Origin: Blastocatellia bacterium
GTDB lineage: Bacteria > Acidobacteriota > Blastocatellia > Chloracidobacteriales > JADJPF01
Direction: 5' to 3'
DNA: 5,692 nt
Assembly (NCBI GenBank): GCA_016789295.1
Contig: JAEUQL010000268.1
Span: 1 to 5,692 of the forward strand
Part shown: one piece after another, positions 5,363-5,692 of the stretch
How the letters are laid out: every line of letters begins with the position of its first letter
How positions within the stretch are numbered: the stretch's first letter is position 1
Notes under the pieces: generated by a model
Seen by the model: only the letters and a program-made list of their open reading frames with translations
Database searches by the model: none
Told to the model about the DNA's origin: nothing
Program-made: the position numbers and the translations under genes

Positions 5363-5692
5363 CTACCTGAGCCTCAGCTTTGCAAAAAGACCACCTTCAT
5401 TCATCCATTCTTTCTCAAGTAGTCTGACTTCAAGTTCCATCAGTCGCGAATAAGAAAGGGAATGACCTAACACAGAATGCTTCCATTGATCGGCTTTGCG
5501 ACGCTCGTAAATACCAAAAAATTTCTTCTTGCCTGAATTTGAAAGCCAAACTTGACGACCTGCTATAACAAAGTCTTCAGCTTCATCCCACTGACGACGA
5601 TTGATTGATCCAATGATTGGCAGGTCTACCATAACTACTCGAAACATCTCCATTAGATCGAGAGCCAATGGAGGAGCTTGTGTACGAGGCTG
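5363..5692 (-). CDS. cas1: CRISPR integrase Cas1, C-terminal part (start outside window)
   Basis: The open frame comes in from the right edge and ends at TAG 5365-5363, leaving 109 residues. It carries the Cas1 signature PPLALDLMEMFRV near the fragment's start, including the acidic residue of LDLME that belongs to the family's metal-binding site. Typical later blocks follow: SINRRQW, EDFVIAGRQVWLSNSGKKKFFGIYE and SYSRLMELEVRLLEKEW. The TTG in the LALDLM segment is internal, because eight more codons in frame (QPRTQAPP) precede it up to the window edge. Cas1 is the integrase that cuts the leader-repeat junction and joins new spacers. The N-terminal part, including the other catalytic Glu and His, is not visible, nor whether it is fused to Cas4. 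It is co-transcribed with cas2. Confidence 0.95.
   Translation of the reverse strand, partial: QPRTQAPPLALDLMEMFRVVMVDLPIIGSINRRQWDEAEDFVIAGRQVWLSNSGKKKFFGIYERRKADQWKHSVLGHSLSYSRLMELEVRLLEKEWMNEGGLFAKLRLR

Overview
This is a bacterial window with moderate-to-low GC, Shine-Dalgarno-led genes, one GTG start and rho-independent-type stem-loops. The organism cannot be named from the sequence. The standard code fits: the 596-codon and 218-codon minus-strand genes are unbroken, and their conserved glycines are encoded by GGN rather than TGA, which argues against the TGA=Gly code of some candidate phyla.

Left part (1-900). The window opens inside the 3' end of an unrecognised plus-strand gene (2-175), followed by a good terminator (198-239). 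A 189-residue hypothetical gene follows (267-836, GTG start, strong ribosome binding site). A stem-loop (847-881) separates it from the convergent minus-strand genes.

Middle part (907-3589, minus strand). An ABC1/UbiB-type atypical kinase of 596 residues (907-2697) lies downstream of a HhH-GPD endonuclease III (2933-3589) that keeps its catalytic Lys and Asp and its four-cysteine iron-sulfur motif. The 235-bp gap between them holds a near-consensus promoter for the kinase gene. The resulting leader of about 150 nt contains a small upstream ORF and two mutually exclusive pairings of one sequence, so it is a candidate cis-regulatory RNA.

Right part (3662-5692) is a CRISPR-Cas locus. The array has 16 repeats of 37 nt and 15 spacers of 34-40 nt. 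Fifteen repeats are identical; the sixteenth, at the left end, is decayed. To its right are an AT-rich leader (4798-5042), then cas2 and the C-terminal third or so of cas1, both on the minus strand and pointing toward the array. The decayed left repeat and the position of the cas genes agree that the leader is on the right and that the array is read on the minus strand, towards the endonuclease III gene, with no clear terminator between. The interference effector is not in the window and should lie beyond the right edge, so the subtype is open. On the minus strand the repeat ends in GAGCAC, which recalls the GCAC ends of type V-B (Cas12b) repeats; this is a weak hint from memory.

The least expected item is a 52-codon ORF with a perfect AGGAGG ribosome binding site inside the leader. 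It runs from 81 bp past cas2 to 7 bp before the first repeat.
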